Assembly: GCA_943788825.1 (NCBI GenBank) | Contig: CALSRT010000003.1 | Span: forward strand, 340,650 to 404,649 | Origin: UBA4582 sp002389265 | GTDB taxonomy: Bacteria; Pseudomonadota; Gammaproteobacteria; Pseudomonadales; Azotimanducaceae | Reading direction: 5' to 3' | DNA: 64,000 nucleotides | Shown: positions 42,485 to 51,706 of the stretch, one piece after another | How the letters are laid out: every line of letters starts with the position of its first letter | Position numbering within the stretch: the stretch's first letter is position 1 | The notes under the pieces: model-generated | The model's input: only the letters and a program-made list of their open reading frames with translations | Databases searched by the model: none | What the model was told of the DNA's origin: nothing | Position numbers and translations under genes: made by a program

Positions 42485-43942
42485 ATGGCCGAATTAGCAA
42501 TTTCACGTATCGTCGCCCATTGGGCAGCCATTCAACCTGATCGAGTCGCCATCTCTCACGAAGGTGAAACGATCACCTGGTCAGAGCTGGAGTGGGAGAC
42601 TAATCGTCTGGCTCGAGTTTATGCGGAATTAGGTGTCGGTCAGGATGACTTTGTCACTATCGCACTGCCCAACGGCATTGAGTTTTTCAAGGCGACGCTC
42701 GCGACCTGGAAGGTGGGTGCAACCCCTCAGCCTGTTTCAGCCAGACTGCCAAAATTTGAGCGAGACCAGATTATCGAGGTGGGTGCGCCTAAACTGGTGG
42801 TGGGTGTCAGCGACGACGACCAGCCCGGAATTCAAACTCTGCCGGTAGGTTTTGAACCGCCAGCTGCAATCACAGGTGAAGCTCTGGATGAGCGAATCGC
42901 CACATCCTTCAAAGCGATGACCTCTGGCGGCAGCACCGGTAGACCCAAGTTGATCGTCTCGGCCACCCCTGCAGTCTGGGATATTGACGAAGATCGGCTC
43001 CAGACCAAATTGCAAGGTTCCATGCTTATTCCTGGCCCCTTGTACCATAATGGACCGTTCCTTTGGGGTATCAGTGCCCTGTTTCGTGGTAACCAGGTGA
43101 CCGTAACCACTCGCTTCGACGCAGAGCAAACCTTGAGTCTGATCGAATCGCAACAGGTGGATATTGTTTACATGGTGCCCACCATGATGCAGCGTATCTG
43201 GAATTTACCGGCAGAGGTGCGCAACCGCTATGACCTGTCCAGCCTGGAAGTACTGTGGCACTTGGCCGCACCGTGTCCGGCTTGGTTAAAACAAGCCTAT
43301 ATCGATTGGTTGGGCGCCAGTGTGATCTGGGAGCTCTATGGTGGTACAGAAGGGCAAGGTGGCACTGTCATTACCGGTGAAGAATGGCTGCTCCACCGCG
43401 GTTCGGTGGGCAAGCCCAATGCGACCTGTGAAATGATTATTGTTGATGATTCAGGCAACGAATTGCCACAAGGTGAGATCGGAGAAGTGTTCATGCGGCC
43501 GATTACCGGTCCGGGTAGCACCTATCGTTATATCGGTGCGGAAGCCAAAGCGATAGAGGGTGGATACGAGAGTATTGGCGACATGGGCTATTTCGACGCT
43601 GATGGCTATTTGTATCTTGCTGATCGCCAAACCGACATGATTTTGTCTGGCGGGGCCAATATCTATCCAGCCGAAGTGGAAGCTGCCATTGATGCCTATC
43701 CAGGGGTCAGGTCTTCAGCAGTGATTGGTTTGCCCCATGAAGACTTGGGTAATTATGTGTATGCCATCGTTGATGCGCCTGCCAACGATGTTGCTCAGGA
43801 AGCGCTGCTGGCACACCTGCGAGAACGCCTGGTGAGTTACAAAATTCCCAGGACTATTGAGTTTTCACCGGAGCCCCTGCGAGACGATGCGGGCAAGGTG
43901 CGCAGAAAAGCGTTGCGTCAGGCGCGAATGCCGGTCACTTAG
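42485..43942 (+). CDS. AMP-dependent acyl-CoA synthetase
   Basis: A 485-residue ANL-superfamily ligase forming acyl-CoA through an acyl-AMP. Motifs: MTSGGSTGRPKLIV (P-loop, near residue 147), ELYGGTEGQGGT (A5), SIGDMGYFDADGYLYLADR (A7) and the C-terminal DDAGKVRRKALR with the catalytic Lys. The short N-terminus and the SGGSTGRPK form resemble the bile-acid/steroid and long-chain ligase group. GGA precedes the ATG. It lies directly downstream of an acyl-CoA dehydrogenase. Confidence 0.92.
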   Translation: MAELAISRIVAHWAAIQPDRVAISHEGETITWSELEWETNRLARVYAELGVGQDDFVTIALPNGIEFFKATLATWKVGATPQPVSARLPKFERDQIIEVGAPKLVVGVSDDDQPGIQTLPVGFEPPAAITGEALDERIATSFKAMTSGGSTGRPKLIVSATPAVWDIDEDRLQTKLQGSMLIPGPLYHNGPFLWGISALFRGNQVTVTTRFDAEQTLSLIESQQVDIVYMVPTMMQRIWNLPAEVRNRYDLSSLEVLWHLAAPCPAWLKQAYIDWLGASVIWELYGGTEGQGGTVITGEEWLLHRGSVGKPNATCEMIIVDDSGNELPQGEIGEVFMRPITGPGSTYRYIGAEAKAIEGGYESIGDMGYFDADGYLYLADRQTDMILSGGANIYPAEVEAAIDAYPGVRSSAVIGLPHEDLGNYVYAIVDAPANDVAQEALLAHLRERLVSYKIPRTIEFSPEPLRDDAGKVRRKALRQARMPVT

Positions 43943-44003
43943 ATCGATATCGATTTCAATCGCGTATTCATACGATGACCATAACGCCGCGACCGGGACT
44001 TAT

Positions 44004-44606
44004 CTAACGCTGCGGCTTGACCTTGGTCAGCGCCTTCGCCATAGCATCAGCCAAGACATGGGCATCGGCGCTCTGTAGTTGCTGTATCACTCGTCCCTGA
44101 TCTTCTGTGGAACGGTTCTGACTCAGCTTGTACTGACACTGGATGTCGCTGATAGTGATTTCGATACCGATGATGGCGCTGAGCATCGACGAGCCATATT
44201 GCGGTTGCCAGGGCTCAGCAAAGCCAGACTCGTACTTTTTCGAAAGTCCCTCAACGATGGCGCTGAGTTGCTGCGGTTCGCTTATCAGTCGGCACTGGCC
44301 GTATAGGTGTACGGCCTGATAGTTCCAGGTGGGCACCCCTGCACCGGCATACCACGAAGGTGATATGTAGCCATGAGGCCCGGCCAGAGTCACCAATGCT
44401 TCCTGGCCTTCGATCTCCAGGTGCTGGGGATTCTGCCGCGCCACATGGGTCAACAGGCAAGATTTGTCCGGTGACAGTAAAAACGGGATATGCGTCGCGC
44501 AATGCCGGCCGTCAACGATTGAAATCAACTGGCCAAAGGCGTTGGCTTCGATAAAGGCAAACATCTCATCTCGGTCGGTTACGGCGAAATAGGGTGGTAT
44601 ATACAT
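44004..44606 (-). CDS. PaiB-like FMN-binding protein
   Basis: A 200-residue split-barrel protein beginning MYIPPYFAVTDRDEMFAFI, which is the hallmark opening of the PaiB family. ATHIPFLLSPDK, LVTLAGPHGYISPSWY and VPTWNYQAVHLYG are the conserved FMN-site blocks. PaiB was named as a negative regulator of sporulation in Bacillus; in proteobacteria members are probably flavin-dependent enzymes or haem/FMN-binding proteins. AAGGAT is well placed before the ATG. It is convergent with the acyl-CoA ligase. Confidence 0.92.
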   Translation of the reverse strand: MYIPPYFAVTDRDEMFAFIEANAFGQLISIVDGRHCATHIPFLLSPDKSCLLTHVARQNPQHLEIEGQEALVTLAGPHGYISPSWYAGAGVPTWNYQAVHLYGQCRLISEPQQLSAIVEGLSKKYESGFAEPWQPQYGSSMLSAIIGIEITISDIQCQYKLSQNRSTEDQGRVIQQLQSADAHVLADAMAKALTKVKPQR

Positions 44607-44880
44607 ACAATCCTTGCTGTATCAAAAGGTGTCGTCGCGAATGTTCCCCGTCAAGCCATAGTCTCGTTTAACTTAATCCGAGTCTTGTCGCCGTGGCGAT
44701 GGGCGTTGCGAGTAGTCAGTTTACGCACCTGTTAATAGGCCCTGCCAGTACTAAATGCTGAGCTAGTGCAGCCGTCATGTCTTGGGGTGCGTCGCTGTCT
44801 GGATTCAGGTCGCTTGGCACGTGTATTCTGTGCTCGGCAGTTCGAGTAGACTACTGGCCTTGAGTCTTTTGGGTCAGATG

Positions 44881-46173
44881 ATGAGTAAAAATACTGCTAA
44901 CCAAATCCGTATTCAAGGCACTGTCGCGCCAGGGTTTGAGTCCGTTAAAACCCTGTATACGCGCAACATGCAGACCTTGGCAGAAAGAGATACTCAGCTT
45001 TGTGTCTATCATCAGGGTGAAAAGGTCGTTGATCTTTGGGCCTCAACGGATGCCGACGCGGATTTTTCTGCGGACTCGCTAATCAATGTTTTCAGCAGCG
45101 GCAAGAGCCTTGAAGCACTGGCGATGGCTTCATTGGTGAGCAAGGGCTTGCTGGATTATCAGGCTAAAGTAGCTGATTACTGGCCGGAATTTGGCGCCAA
45201 TGGTAAGTCGGATCTTACGGTTGCCGCGTTGATGCGCCACGAGGCGGGTCTCGCCGTCTTGAACGTATCGATCAAGGCGGATGATCTACTCACGGCGAAC
45301 ATCAAGCAGAATAAAATTGGTCACATCATCGAAAATCATGAGCAGACGTTTCGCGTGGGCAGTGCCCGTGAATATCATGCGGTCACCCGGGGCTGGATTG
45401 TGAACGAGGTGTTCCGACGAGTCGACCCTGCAGGCCGAACTATTGGTGAATTTTTGCGTGAGGATATCAGTCAGCCTCTGGGTGTGGATGCCTTCATCGG
45501 GGTCAGGCAAGAAGAATTGAGTCGAAGGGTCAAAGTCTCAGTCCTGAATATGCGTTTGCAGCTCAAGGAGAGCTTGAAGCCGAAGTTTCTGAATAGAAAG
45601 ATGGAACACAATATTTTTCAAACGCTGCATAGATTGATCCAGGTCATCCCGGCGATTCGCAGGAGCACGGTTAGGGGCGCACCGCCGCCCTTTGCCGGCA
45701 TGGATCGAATAGCGTTCTTCAATGAGCCTGCCATCGCGATGGGTGAAACGCCGTCGGCGAATGCGAACTGTTCCGCGCGGGGTTTGGCAAAAATTGCCGC
45801 CATGTTGGCAGGCGGTGGTCAGTGGGAGGGCGCCCGATATTTGACCGAGCAAGCCTGGCAGGCTTTGCATGGAGATCCTGTTGAGGCGCCGATGGGCATT
45901 GCCGCCACCACCTTTACCCAAGGGGGCGTTGCCCGGTTTGCTAGGCCAGAGCAGTACAACGCCAAGCTTGATCGCGCGTTGAATCTGGGTAGAGAGGGGT
46001 TTTATGGCTGGATGGGACTCGGTGGGTCGATCTTTCAGTGGCATCCGCAAGCCAATATTGGCTTTGGCTATGTGCCCACTTCGTTGAATATTTTGGATTT
46101 GTATAACGAACGGGGTAAAACCTATCAAGCTGAAGTGCTGAAATGCTTAGATAACCTCAGAGCCGCCGGTTAG
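44881..46173 (+). CDS. Serine hydrolase of the beta-lactamase/esterase family VIII
   Basis: About 430 residues. The catalytic SxxK motif is S72-S-G-K75 in NVFSSGKSLEALA. The partner Tyr is probably in REYHAVTRGWIVNEV near residue 164, the form seen in LACTB and EstB-like esterases rather than true beta-lactamases. FYGWMGLGGSIFQWHP near the C-terminus matches the GGS/KTG-like strand. Starts at 44878 and 44881 (consecutive ATGs) are equivalent. No signal peptide is evident. It probably hydrolyses short-chain or lipid esters. Confidence 0.88.
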   Translation: MSKNTANQIRIQGTVAPGFESVKTLYTRNMQTLAERDTQLCVYHQGEKVVDLWASTDADADFSADSLINVFSSGKSLEALAMASLVSKGLLDYQAKVADYWPEFGANGKSDLTVAALMRHEAGLAVLNVSIKADDLLTANIKQNKIGHIIENHEQTFRVGSAREYHAVTRGWIVNEVFRRVDPAGRTIGEFLREDISQPLGVDAFIGVRQEELSRRVKVSVLNMRLQLKESLKPKFLNRKMEHNIFQTLHRLIQVIPAIRRSTVRGAPPPFAGMDRIAFFNEPAIAMGETPSANANCSARGLAKIAAMLAGGGQWEGARYLTEQAWQALHGDPVEAPMGIAATTFTQGGVARFARPEQYNAKLDRALNLGREGFYGWMGLGGSIFQWHPQANIGFGYVPTSLNILDLYNERGKTYQAEVLKCLDNLRAAG

Positions 46174-46319
46174 ATCTTCACGCGGGTTGAAACCTGTTCT
46201 GCTGCGAGTCTTTGGGCCCGTACAGACCGAATTCGACGGCTGCGGTGTTGGGAAAGATTCACCCTGAGCCGGCAGGGTCGGCCGTCTGACGGCGTCTCCT
46301 GCAGCTGGGCTGGCTTGGG

Positions 46320-46958
46320 TCATGGGACCTTGATGAACGGGTCGCTGTTAATCAGAGTTTTAAAAGATGCCCGTTGCATATGATTGGTTATGTAGCGTGC
46401 AATGTTCGGATGGCTGGCGGCAGGCAGGGTCTCGCCGGCATATAGCATCTGGACAAATTGGCAGGTGATGGCGATGTCGGCGATACTGAAAGCGTCGCCG
46501 GCTAGATAGGTCTTATCGCCAATCTCGGCTTCCAGGTAATCGAAAATCGGCGGTTGTACCTTGGCGATAATCTTGTCGATGACCGCTTGGTCAGGTTCAC
46601 GTTTCATCATCTTCACGGCGACCCGGTTGAAGAATAACGCGGCGGTAGCCTTAGGTAATTCGTTGTCGGCCCAGATGTGATACCACAAGGCCCGACCATA
46701 TTCACCGTCGTCACTGGGGTACAGCGGCTGTGCCGGGAAGCGCTTTTCCAGATAGCCGCAGATCGCCGCTGAGTCCGGAATCGACAGATCACCATCCGTC
46801 ATCGCCGGGATCTTGCCCAGCGGCGAGATCGCCAAGTGTGCCGCTGGTGGCGGAAAAGGACTGATCCCGTTCAGTTCGTAGCTGATGCCTTTTTCTTTCA
46901 GGCAGACCAGGGTTTTGCGAACAAAGGGTGAAACTGAAGAGCCGTGAATAGTGATCAT
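46320..46958 (-). CDS. Glutathione S-transferase family protein
   Basis: A 212-residue cytosolic GST. The N-terminal thioredoxin-like domain starts MITIHGSSVSPFVRKTLVCL and includes PLGKIPAM (cis-Pro) and IPDSAAICGYLEKRF (the glutathione-binding D/E-S pair). The helical C-terminal domain contains YLAGDAFSIADIAI, the N-capping box. A Ser near residue 9 is the likely catalytic residue. The start is ATG 46958; TTG 46967 is possible. It may conjugate or isomerise a catabolic intermediate of the neighbouring CoA genes. Confidence 0.92.
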   Translation of the reverse strand: MITIHGSSVSPFVRKTLVCLKEKGISYELNGISPFPPPAAHLAISPLGKIPAMTDGDLSIPDSAAICGYLEKRFPAQPLYPSDDGEYGRALWYHIWADNELPKATAALFFNRVAVKMMKREPDQAVIDKIIAKVQPPIFDYLEAEIGDKTYLAGDAFSIADIAITCQFVQMLYAGETLPAASHPNIARYITNHMQRASFKTLINSDPFIKVP

Positions 46959-47044
46959 GTAGGTCAACCTGTTTCAGTAAAAACAATGTTAGTTAAAACA
47001 GCGATGTAAGAATCGATGCTGCGTTGGGTGTTCTGTCCGCATCC

Positions 47045-48202
47045 TTACAAACCGAGTACCCGCTTGGCAATAATATTTTTCTGGATCTCATTGGCGCCAC
47101 CATAGATTGACTGGGCGCGAGTGCCCATATAGTCAGCAGTGGCCTTGGCAGCGGTCTCCGACGGCATGTTGGCATGCACAGCGGCCTGCGCTGGGTAGCC
47201 TTGAGCCTGCATGGATAACGCCGTGATGTCTTGGGCGATCTCGGTAGCCAGAACCTTTAATATGGATGACTCATTGCCCGGTGATGCCCCGTCTTTCAGC
47301 GATGACAGGACCCGCAGGACGGTGATGTCCAAGGCGTTGAGGCGGACTTCCAAGGCGTTAAATGTCTGCCAAAATACGCGGTCGTCAGCCAGCACAGGAT
47401 GTTGTTCTGCCAGCGCTCGGGTGGCGGCCATTTGCATTCGTTTACCCGCAACGTGGGCATAGGACGTGCGTTCATTGCCCAGTAAAAAATTCGCGTAGCG
47501 CCATCCCTCTCCGACATCACCAATACGGTTATCAACCGGGACCCTGACTTGGTCGAAGGTCACCCGGTTCAGATGATGGCGGCCGTCAATGGTGGTAATG
47601 GGGTGGACTTCAATGCCTGGTGCATCCATCGGCGTGCAGAGAAAGGTAATGCCCTGTTGCTTGACGGTCTCATGGCTGGTGCGCACCAGCAGGAATATCC
47701 AGTCGGCATGTTGTGCCAGGCTGGTCCAGATTTTCGTGCCCTCCACCACATAACTGTCACCCTCGAGGGTGGCTCGGCATTGCAAGGATGCCAGATCCGA
47801 GCCAGAGCCGGGTTCGGAATAGCCCTGGGCCCAGAAGGTGGTGCTTTGCTGGATGCCTGGCAGCCAACGAGCCTGTTGCGCGGGCGTGCCAAACGCGCAG
47901 ATCACGGGCCCCACATAGATGACGCCCATGGGCACCGGGTTGATGGCGCCGGCCAATTCCAGTTCCTGATCAAAGATATACTTTTGGTTGGCATTCCAAC
48001 CGGTGCCGCCCTGTTCCTTGGGCCAGTTCACACACAGCCAGCCTTTGGCCGCCAATGCCTGCTCAGAGCGCTGGTAGTCTGCTTTATCCAGGGCAAAGGC
48101 GCTGGCGGCTTTTTTGATCAGGTCTTGTGGATATTGATGGGCAAAAAAGTCTCGCACTTCGGCGCGAAAGTGCTCGTCATCAGCGTTGAAATTCATGTCC
48201 AA
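47045..48202 (-). CDS. Acyl-CoA dehydrogenase family protein
   Basis: A 385-residue FAD-dependent acyl-CoA dehydrogenase. Blocks: WPKEQGGTGWNANQKYIF, GYSEPGSGSDLASLQCRA, KIWTSLAQHADWIFLLV and TRAQSIYGGANEIQKNIIAKRVLGL. The start is TTG 48202, because AAGGA is eight bases upstream; ATG 48196 is two codons further in. It resembles the heteromeric steroid/bile-acid side-chain acyl-CoA dehydrogenase subunits in overall style, though this cannot be proven here. Its own gene is 86 bp upstream of the GST gene, same strand. Confidence 0.92.
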   Translation of the reverse strand: MDMNFNADDEHFRAEVRDFFAHQYPQDLIKKAASAFALDKADYQRSEQALAAKGWLCVNWPKEQGGTGWNANQKYIFDQELELAGAINPVPMGVIYVGPVICAFGTPAQQARWLPGIQQSTTFWAQGYSEPGSGSDLASLQCRATLEGDSYVVEGTKIWTSLAQHADWIFLLVRTSHETVKQQGITFLCTPMDAPGIEVHPITTIDGRHHLNRVTFDQVRVPVDNRIGDVGEGWRYANFLLGNERTSYAHVAGKRMQMAATRALAEQHPVLADDRVFWQTFNALEVRLNALDITVLRVLSSLKDGASPGNESSILKVLATEIAQDITALSMQAQGYPAQAAVHANMPSETAAKATADYMGTRAQSIYGGANEIQKNIIAKRVLGL

Positions 48203-48503
48203 GTGCAGTTTCCTTCTGAGTGGCGCGCCATTGGTGGGTTAAGTATGCGCTTCAAGTCGACGAGTTGCAGTCGGCAAGGTAGTTACATCATTGATATTGA
48301 GCAACAAGCATACAGCTTTATACCTTGAATCATTTCAACAAACAAAATCTTGGTCAAATACCCGTTCAGCTTAAGCGCATGTCTCGAGCGAGCATTGACA
48401 GGCAGGTTTGAAAGTGAAGTTGCGAAGTTATGAGTCAAGACTTGTTACGGTCTTGTTCTGTCTGTAACGTCAACGTTTCATTTTTCAGCACCAGTGATTA
48501 GTC
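48203..48503. other. Divergent intergenic region
   Basis: A 301-bp gap between the minus-strand acyl-CoA dehydrogenase and the plus-strand nitroreductase. It is more AT-rich than its neighbours. A short inverted word pair AAGAC/GTCTT surrounds TTGTTACG near 48440. No gene was supported. Confidence 0.5.
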
Positions 48504-49166
48504 ATGAATCTCGACGAAGCCATTCGAAATCGTAAGTCTGTTCGCCAGTTCCTCGATACCCCCGTAGATCGGGCGTTAGTTGAGACTATTCTCGAGCGGG
48601 CTAATCTCGCGCCCAGTGGCACGAATGTTCAGCCTTGGCATGTGCATGTCGCCATGGGTGCCAAGCGTGATGAGTTGGTGAGTGCAGTGCTGGCACACCG
48701 GGAAAACGCGCCGCAGGATGCGTCTGCTGAATTTCCGCGAACCTCAAAGCGCAAGGAGCCCTACACCAGCCGCATGCGGCAGCTGGGCAAAGATATGTAT
48801 AGTCTGTTGGAGATTCCTCGCGGCGACGAGCGCGCCAACTTTAATCAGTGGGGTCGTAACTACAAGTTCTTCGATGCGCCAGTGGGATTGATCTTCACCA
48901 TTGACAAGGACCTGGATGCCATGAGTTTTTTGGATATCGGCATGTTTATGCAGAACATTATGCTCATCGCCCATCAGGAAGGGCTGGGCACCTGCAGTCA
49001 AGGCGCCTGGAATCAGTTTCATACGGTAACCCGGCGAGTGCTGTCGGTGCCTGATGATCGTTTTATTATTTGTGGTATGTCGCTGGGTTATGCGGATCCC
49101 AACGCACCGGTGAATACGTTGGTGTCAGCCCGTGAGCCAATGAGCAGTTTCGCCACCTTCAATTAA
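48504..49166 (+). CDS. Nitroreductase family protein
   Basis: A 220-residue FMN-dependent NAD(P)H oxidoreductase. The N-terminal MNLDEAIRNRKSVRQFLD and LAPSGTNVQPWHVHVA are the FMN-phosphate-binding pattern. DIGMFMQNIMLIAHQEGLGTCSQG and the C-terminal IICGMSLGYADP complete the family signature. It would reduce nitro groups, quinones or enones, and related enzymes act in steroid or aromatic catabolism. A 12-bp tandem repeat begins nine bases after the stop. Confidence 0.92.
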   Translation: MNLDEAIRNRKSVRQFLDTPVDRALVETILERANLAPSGTNVQPWHVHVAMGAKRDELVSAVLAHRENAPQDASAEFPRTSKRKEPYTSRMRQLGKDMYSLLEIPRGDERANFNQWGRNYKFFDAPVGLIFTIDKDLDAMSFLDIGMFMQNIMLIAHQEGLGTCSQGAWNQFHTVTRRVLSVPDDRFIICGMSLGYADPNAPVNTLVSAREPMSSFATFN

Positions 49167-49174
49167 GTTCCATT

Positions 49175-49206
49175 CAGAGACTCACCCAGAGACTCGCTCA
49201 GAGACT
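49175..49206. repeat. 12-bp tandem repeat after the nitroreductase
   Basis: CAGAGACTCACC (49175-49186), CAGAGACTCGCT (49187-49198) and a partial CAGAGACT (49199-49206) form 2.7 tandem copies starting just after the stop codon at 49164-49166. No hairpin or T run accompanies them. Confidence 0.9.
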
Positions 49207-49315
49207 AAGTCCGGTTGTTTGTCCGTGCGATCCATCAGGTCTCTGGTCTTGGCTAATATCCTGCGGTACAGTAAGCCTGAAATCTTTTTCAGGCTTGCAG
49301 CCGCGGGGAATAGCT

Positions 49316-50278
49316 ATGGTCAATATCGTTGGTAACGTCAAACCGGAAGACGATTACACCCACCCATTGGGCCCGGAAACTAACTTCAACGAATCTGTGT
49401 ATTTTAATTTTTTCGATCCAGTGCAGGGTCGCGGCGGTTTTATTCGCATGGGCAATCGAGCCAATGAGGGCTACGCCGAGCTCACCGTGATTATCTATAA
49501 CCCAGATGGCTCTGCGCTGTTCAACTACAAGAAACCTTCTATTTCTCACAACGATAGCTGGGATGCCGGCGGTGGCAGGATTGAGGTGCTGGTGCCCGGT
49601 GAAAAAATTCGCACAGCCTATACAGGCGCTGCACTATATATGGCTAATCCGCGGGATATGCAAGATCCGAGCAAAGCATTCAAATCCAATCCGTTTAAAA
49701 AAATTAGCGTTGATTTAATTCATACGGGGGTCGGTCCGATCTACGGTCACGTTGGCAGCATGGATGATGGTAATGACTTTGCTAGGGCGCATTACGAGCA
49801 GCATATGCATGTTACTGGCACTATTGAAATAGAGGGTGAGGCTGGCGTCATTCAAATCAATGGTAACGGCTTGCGTGACCATTCCTGGGGGCCGCGCTAT
49901 TGGCAATCGATTCGTTCTTATCGTTGGCTGACGGGTAATTATGGTGACGATCTGGGCATGGTGCTGTCAGTGGTGGGCGATCATCGCGGCGGCATGTTCC
50001 ACAAAGGCGATCAATTCCTCAAGGTTACTGATCTTGCGCTGCAAACAGACTATGAACCCGGGACAAGCTTTCATCGCAGTTTTACAGTGGATGTTACCCT
50101 GGAAAATGGCGATCAACATCAGGTGCTGGGCAAAGTGAAGGGGTTTGTGCCGTTGCGGAATCGTCGCTCTGAACAGATCACTTATATCGGAGAGGGAATG
50201 ACGGAATATACGCTTGATGGTAACCGAGTGGGTTATGGTCTGAGTGAATATCTCGATCAGCCTGGCGATATTGTTTGA
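49316..50278 (+). CDS. AttH/CrtC-like lipocalin-fold protein (DUF7064/7065 type)
   Basis: A 320-residue soluble protein starting at ATG 49316 after GGGGA. It contains NESVYFNFFDPVQGRGGFIRMGNRANEG near the start and GNGLRDHSWGPRYWQSIRS near residue 190. The RDHSWGxRxW motif is typical of a two-domain beta-barrel superfamily (AttH/CrtC, in current databases split into DUF7064/DUF7065; recalled, not searched). Members occur beside steroid, carotenoid or lipid catabolic genes and may be hydratases or isomerases. The likely partner is the MFS transporter 100 bp downstream. Confidence 0.75.
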   Translation: MVNIVGNVKPEDDYTHPLGPETNFNESVYFNFFDPVQGRGGFIRMGNRANEGYAELTVIIYNPDGSALFNYKKPSISHNDSWDAGGGRIEVLVPGEKIRTAYTGAALYMANPRDMQDPSKAFKSNPFKKISVDLIHTGVGPIYGHVGSMDDGNDFARAHYEQHMHVTGTIEIEGEAGVIQINGNGLRDHSWGPRYWQSIRSYRWLTGNYGDDLGMVLSVVGDHRGGMFHKGDQFLKVTDLALQTDYEPGTSFHRSFTVDVTLENGDQHQVLGKVKGFVPLRNRRSEQITYIGEGMTEYTLDGNRVGYGLSEYLDQPGDIV

Positions 50279-50381
50279 GTTTTCAATTCTAAATAAAAGT
50301 GTCGGCCGGTGATGAGCCCGCTGTGAATCAGTGCCGAAAATTAACTTGGCATTCAAAAAATAAAAATAAAGAGAAGTGATT

Positions 50382-51644
50382 ATGCCGATATTCAATTGGC
50401 CCAGGCGCTACAACGTTGTACTGCTGTCAACGCTGGCTGTCTTTGTTTGTTATATCGACCGAGTGAATATCTCTGTCGCTATTATTCCGATGGCGGCAGA
50501 CCTGGACTGGGGCATGCAAACTCAGGGGATGGTGTTGTCGTCGTTCTTCGTGGGTTACCTGCTGTTGCAGATTGTTGGGGGCCTATTGGCCGATCGTTTT
50601 GGCGGTAAGGTCGTGTTGGGCGTGGGTGTCTTGTTATGGTCTTTGTTCACGATTTTGACGCCGCCCGCTGCGTCTATTGGTCTTGGTTTGTTGCTCGCCA
50701 CTCGAATATTGATGGGCATGGGTGAAGCGGTGACCTTTCCCTCTATTTACAGTCTGTACTCTCGTTGGGTGCCCATCACCGAACGCTCCCGCGCTGTGGG
50801 TCTGGCGAATAGTGGCATTCCGCTAGGGACTATTTTTGCGTTAATTGTCACGCCGATGATCGTTCAAGCTTGGGGCTGGCAGTGGGCGTTTTATCTGTTT
50901 GGTCTGGTGGGCGTAGTCTGGTTCGTGGTGTGGCAACTAATGGTCACTCGAAGCCCCGAGCTCGACGAGCGGGTGACTGAAGCAGAGCGTGAGATTATCA
51001 AGGCGGGCGCCAACAGTGATCCCGTTGAAGCGGGACCACCGATTAGGGAGTTCCTCAAGTCCATGCCGGTGTGGGCTATTATTGTGGCTCACTTCTGTAA
51101 TAACTGGTCCCTGTATGTTTTGCTGTCATGGCTGCCAACATTTATTAATAAAGGTCTGGGCGTTGATTATGCTTCTGTGGGTTGGGTGACGATGATCCCG
51201 CATGTGGCCTCGTTCATCTTTTTGAATGTGGCAGGCAGTATCGCAGATCGTCTGGTGCGCTCTGGCATGGACGTTGGTAAGGTTCGAAAATTGATGCAGA
51301 CGATTGGCTTTGGCGGCCTTTCTACGGCGTTGTTGATCGTGGGTGAAGTAGAGTCAGTTTGGCTTGCGATTACGATCATGACCATTGGTAATGCGTTGGG
51401 CGCGTTTGTCGTCGGTGGTTTTGTGGTCAATCATATGGACATTGCACCAAAATATGCTGGTACGTTGATGGGAATCACCAATACGGCGGGCACTATCCCG
51501 GGAATCATCGGTGTGTTTGTGAGTGGCCTGATACTGGAACTCACCGGTTCCTGGGCTTTAGTGTTTCAGGTGACTGCCGGTGTCACGTTGTTTGGTTTGG
51601 TGTTTTTTCTGATGTTTTCCAGCAGCAAGAAACTCTTCGATTAA
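50382..51644 (+). CDS. MFS transporter, anion:cation symporter-like
   Basis: A 420-residue, twelve-helix major facilitator. The first helix includes LAVFVCYIDRVNISVAI and the loop 2-3 motif GGLLADRFGGKVVLG, both typical of the ACS (2.A.1.14) family that takes up organic anions such as sialate, glucarate or phthalate. RILMGMGEAVTFPSIYSLYSRW is the fourth-fifth helix signature. The central cytoplasmic loop (residues 185-215) is charged. The start is ATG 50382. A substrate similar to that of the AttH-like neighbour is plausible. Confidence 0.9.
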   Translation: MPIFNWPRRYNVVLLSTLAVFVCYIDRVNISVAIIPMAADLDWGMQTQGMVLSSFFVGYLLLQIVGGLLADRFGGKVVLGVGVLLWSLFTILTPPAASIGLGLLLATRILMGMGEAVTFPSIYSLYSRWVPITERSRAVGLANSGIPLGTIFALIVTPMIVQAWGWQWAFYLFGLVGVVWFVVWQLMVTRSPELDERVTEAEREIIKAGANSDPVEAGPPIREFLKSMPVWAIIVAHFCNNWSLYVLLSWLPTFINKGLGVDYASVGWVTMIPHVASFIFLNVAGSIADRLVRSGMDVGKVRKLMQTIGFGGLSTALLIVGEVESVWLAITIMTIGNALGAFVVGGFVVNHMDIAPKYAGTLMGITNTAGTIPGIIGVFVSGLILELTGSWALVFQVTAGVTLFGLVFFLMFSSSKKLFD

Positions 51645-51706
51645 GCCATTCTTAGACGCTTCCATAGGAATGATACGCCCGCTTTTGACGGTGCTGGCCA
51701 GGGGGA

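Noticed and set aside
45538..46128. 196-codon ORF antisense to the serine hydrolase
   Set aside because: Shadow frame with no motifs; the sense gene has SxxK and the C-terminal GGS strand.
47549..48328. 259-codon ORF antisense to the second acyl-CoA dehydrogenase
   Set aside because: Long only because the sense gene has high GC third positions; the sense strand carries all acyl-CoA dehydrogenase motifs.
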